Positions 60,717 through 64,000 of a stretch of 64,000 bases of DNA are shown piece by piece. The DNA is from Dipylidium caninum (lineage: Eukaryota > Platyhelminthes > Cestoda > Cyclophyllidea > Dipylidiidae): assembly GCA_017562135.1 (NCBI GenBank), contig QEYB01000991.1, positions 1 through 64,000 of the forward strand, in the 5' to 3' direction. Numbering within the stretch: position 1 is the stretch's first letter; each line of letters opens with the position of its first letter. Below the pieces are notes generated by a model. It had not been told where the DNA came from. It did not search any database and saw only the letters and a program-made list of their open reading frames with translations. The position numbers and the translations under genes are program-made.

Positions 60717-63246
60717 ATGTTGACGAGACGAATATCAGAAAACGTAAGAATATAATGTTAGTTCTTTGCACAATATCGAAACAAACAAGTTATGCTATTA
60801 TATACCTGTTGCCGATGGCACCAGTTGGGTTGTTGTCCTTCCCTTTACTGCAATTTTTTCCTTTTTTTTATTTTACATCGGCCTCCTTTTTATCTTCTAA
60901 CGGGTTGGAACGTCATATGCGTGCAATTGCGAGGGAAAATGCAAACGATGAAGCTCCCGATTTGTTTTTATAATTCAGAATTCCATAGTCTTTGCATTAA
61001 GTATCGTCTGTTGATCAAGCTTTTTTTCTGTCACCTTGAGGATTTTTCCCGATCCTTGTACCTTATTGATAATAAATTTTGCTGCGACTATTTACCTCAC
61101 CAGAGTTGCGTCCGTATACCGGCGATAAACGACTCATCGGTGCCGATTCAGCATTATGGGTGGTTGCGTAAACAAGGCGGTAAATTCCGTACTTGGAAGC
61201 GCCGCTTTTTCGTTCTTCGTCAAGGCAGTTTGGAATACTATACGGACTCGGACCAAATACGACTTCTCGGAACTCTGGAAATAGGTCCTCCAGATGCCAT
61301 GGAGGTGGCAGCTTGTGAAACAGATGTTACTGCGGATGATAAAACCTTCAATTTCACCGTCAAAAGGTGTACGTCTTCCCTTTATCTTTTCCTTGTATCG
61401 TATGCTCCAATTTTTTTATTTTTTACCTTTCTGCTTCATATTTTACAAGGCACTATCGATTTTATGCACACTTTTCTCATAATCTTATCCATTCGTTACT
61501 ATTATCGTTATTCCACTTAGATACCATGATGTTCCCTATTATGCCCCTTAATTCGATATGGTCCGTGCAATTTGACTAGTTCACTTTCTTATTCATTATT
61601 CCAAGAGTGTGAACTCACTTTTGCTACGAGTCGTCAATATCACTGAGAGCGGATCACTTCTCTTTTTCTCTAGTTCACACTATTTTTCGAATGATGTGTC
61701 GTCCGCCCATTCATTTTTATTCATCGTAAGTAGGTCGGTTTAAAGCGTTAATCGAATTTTAACGCCTTTTGGGTGATCCGTTTCATTTCATCTCACAGGT
61801 AGCTTAATCATTTAACCGAAGCGTCGTATGGCGTTCTTGTGAATGGGCATTCCTGGCATGATCGTCTTAGTTGTGGGTTTCGCGAAAGCATATATCATAA
61901 AATGCGAACTATCTATGATTGATAACAAAAGTAATTCATGTGACAGACTTACCTAGTGATTTCTCCTGGCCTTTTTCAGAGCATTTTTCAAGCCACACCC
62001 TTTGGGTCATCCAAGCGGACCAAGGAGTATGCGTGCGTTACGCTTAAACAGTGTAAACAAACACTGAGAGGACTCCAGATAAGGGATAATCTGACGAAAT
62101 GACACTCACCGCTATTCCCCACATAACTCTAGCGTCAAATGAAGCTAGTATTGAGTCCTAGCTCCCTAAATATTCTTCATTTATGTGTTGTAACCTTATT
62201 TGTCTGACTAACACCAGTTATAAAACATGGGGGAAAGGCTTTTACGTCGTAAGTCATTGTTCGTAAACTGAATCACACTCATATCTACCAGCCTATTCAC
62301 CGTGCGATCCTTTGACCCAAAAAACTGCAATTGATGCATGGGCTGATGTTGAAATGTGTTTAATTTGTTTATATACACTCCACAGTTGAGGAAATATTTT
62401 CGTGCCCTGATTTCTGTTCCTTGTGTCAGCACTTAGCCGTTTCCTTGCCGTCAAATGTCAATTGAAGGTTATGGCTTTTTTAAACAAGGATCACACTTTA
62501 AGTAGACCTCTCTTAAAGGCTCTTCACCTGTTCATACATAAAGTTCATTCAAATGTGGTTAGTTACGTTGTTGTTTACACATGCACCGGTATCATTCGGT
62601 CTTCGAGGAGGGGGGAGGGGGGCTGTATAAAAATTTGGTGAAAGGTTTCATTCTTCACAGACTGTTTGTCAGTTCTCAGTTTTTTAGAATACTTTTACGA
62701 GTTCAGCAATTTGATTCTTCCTTCCAAATTCAGTGTTTAAGAGCAGTGCGCTTGCATTTTTCGATGCCACTTCCTTACTATGGACCTGTTTTCCGACTCT
62801 AGGATAGGCCTCCTTGTGCACCTTTATTTTGTCGGATTTATCACTTAGTGGATTTGGTGTTAAGAAGCCATTAATATTATCTGACTGGTGCCGATGCTTT
62901 CTGCCTTGTGAGCCGAGGAAAAAAATGGGACTTTCTGAAACTTATAATTTTAGTGGCTTTACGATGGCGTCTCTTTGACCGCTTTTATCCAAACTAATGC
63001 CGCTGCAATGCTTTGCATCGATTTATCCGTCTTTAGTTTTTTTTCCCACGTAGACTGCCATTGAAATTCAATAATCGATTTTTTTCTCCTCCGTGTTAAA
63101 CTTTGCTTCCCATTGGTGGTTGCTTCTAGCCAAAAACTGGGGTTCTGAACAAAAACAATCACTGGTTCTGAGTGCGTCGTCGTCTGATGAACGGAGGGAC
63201 TGGATTCGGGCGTTGAGGAAGCAGCTCTACCTCAAAATCGGTGGTG
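60717..63246 (+). CDS. PH-domain protein, three supported exons
   Basis: Exon 1 (60717-60743) gives MLTRRISEN before GTAAGA. Exon 2 (61104-61368) gives most of a pleckstrin-homology domain, and exon 3 (63130-63246) completes it. All three join in phase when the exon-2 donor is taken as GTACGT at 61369. The domain runs from G28-W29 (GWLRKQGGKFRTWKRRFFVL) through YYTDSDQIRLLGTLEI to DERRDWIRAL, with the invariant Trp at about 122. K32, K41 and R43 fit the KXn(K/R)XR pattern of phosphoinositide-binding PH domains, so membrane recruitment to a phosphoinositide is likely but unproven. Introns are 360 and 1761 bases, unlike the mini-introns of the left-hand gene. After a GTGAGT donor at 63247 a last exon at 63502-63539 would end the protein at 148 residues; otherwise it continues beyond the window. 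The family within the PH group is not resolved. Confidence 0.8.
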
Positions 63247-63501
63247 GTGAGTTCGTTCCCCTCGCCTTAGGAAGTACGCTACTCTCTATCCCCTCCTCAT
63301 TGCATTTATCTGTCTGCCCTGTGGTCTGTTGAAGGCAAAAATCTGTTCCGATTCCAAATGTACCGGTGGATTTCGGGATGATCCCATAAAACGATCCTTT
63401 TATATACCACTCCCTTTCCCACCTATTATGGCATGTTAAATAGCTACTGGTAGAACCACTGTCAATGTACTTCCCTTTTCTAACTAATTTTACCACTTAA
63501 G

Positions 63502-63539
63502 TGGAAGCGCGAGATCCTGAAAGGGTACTGCGGTCGTAG
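63502..63539 (+). CDS. possible last exon of the PH-domain gene
   Basis: After CCACTTAAG (AG at 63500-63501) the required phase gives VEARDPERVLRS and TAG at 63537-63539. This makes a 148-residue PH-only protein. The exon is short, so the support is modest. An exon-like stretch ending at a GTAAG at 63996 suggests the gene, or another one, may continue off the right edge instead. Confidence 0.3.
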
Positions 63540-64000
63540 ATGCCATATGGGCGAAGGTTTTAAAGTCGCTCAACTTATCTTTGTGTAAAAGTTATTGGGA
63601 AGCCTATATTTTTTCCCTATCCAGCCATATTCTAACGCGAGAGGTTGAAATTCATCCTTCTGATATCCCGTACTACTGTTTTTTTGGGGATGCGGACATT
63701 GAGACTTTCTCTTTTTCTCCCTTTTTTATTACCGACTGGAGAGCACGTGGGTTCAGGGAAGGCCTTATAAGCATTTTTAAAACTCCTCTCGGGGTGTCTG
63801 TTTAAGAACACCACATCTCTGAGGTTGGCTTAGAGTACGTGAATCCGAAAGTAAGTTTACTGATTATTCTTTAGAAGAAGTGGGTGACTAGACCCTTGTT
63901 GCCATAGCCGCAGACGTTGGAGCGTGGGAGACTGTAGGGGTCAGCATAAGGTCACGGGGCTCATTGCGAGTCCGTTGATTCCTCTCTTTGGCCTGGTAAG

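Noticed and set aside
63914..63995. Possible exon ending at the GTAAG at the right edge
   Set aside because: Open only in a phase that does not match the preceding PH-gene exon; not enough sequence to decide.

Overview
The window looks like nuclear DNA of a flatworm (Platyhelminthes), probably a parasitic tapeworm or fluke. The main reason is gene structure. One gene at 6499-8259 is split by five introns of only 31-35 bases, all starting GTA and ending AG, and a calmodulin-like gene at 28845-29732 has introns of 40 and 41 bases. Such mini-introns are known in parasitic flatworms. The GPCR and the four-span membrane proteins also have a flatworm look, but no species can be named from the sequence alone. 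There are no operons, phage, CRISPR arrays or bacterial signals.

Layout. 1-9.5 kb is AT-rich. It holds a possible last exon of a gene entering from the left (950-1136), a long gap, then a zinc-cluster protein of the ZSWIM3 N-terminal/FAR1 type in six exons (6499-8259) and a possible small mini-intron gene (8857-9233). At 9.5 kb the base composition turns GC-rich and stays so, with AT-rich islands, to about 58 kb. The left edge of this domain carries two intronless tandem paralogues encoding four-span membrane proteins (9565-10023, 12104-12559). A gene-poor stretch follows, holding one calmodulin-like EF-hand gene (28845-29732), two copies of a roughly 1-kb duplicated non-coding segment (16374-17363 and 32961-34011), many G/C- or purine/pyrimidine-rich simple repeats and a few exon-like segments. 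An intronless rhodopsin-type GPCR lies on the minus strand (46022-47323). A very GC-rich block at 57.75-57.87 kb marks the right boundary. The AT-rich right end carries a small PH-domain gene (60717 to about 63246 or 63539) with longer introns.

The recognised genes do not form one pathway. They are a nuclear DNA-binding candidate, membrane proteins of unknown role, a calcium-sensor relative with a mostly decayed calcium-binding lobe, a neuropeptide-type receptor and a lipid-binding adaptor. The most unusual items are the uniform mini-introns, the divergent calmodulin-like gene with two competing terminal acceptors, the paired four-span genes, and the duplicated segment with a 264-base block that is identical by eye between copies 16.6 kb apart. 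Splice models were assembled by hand from phase-compatible GT/AG sites and have not been checked against transcripts.
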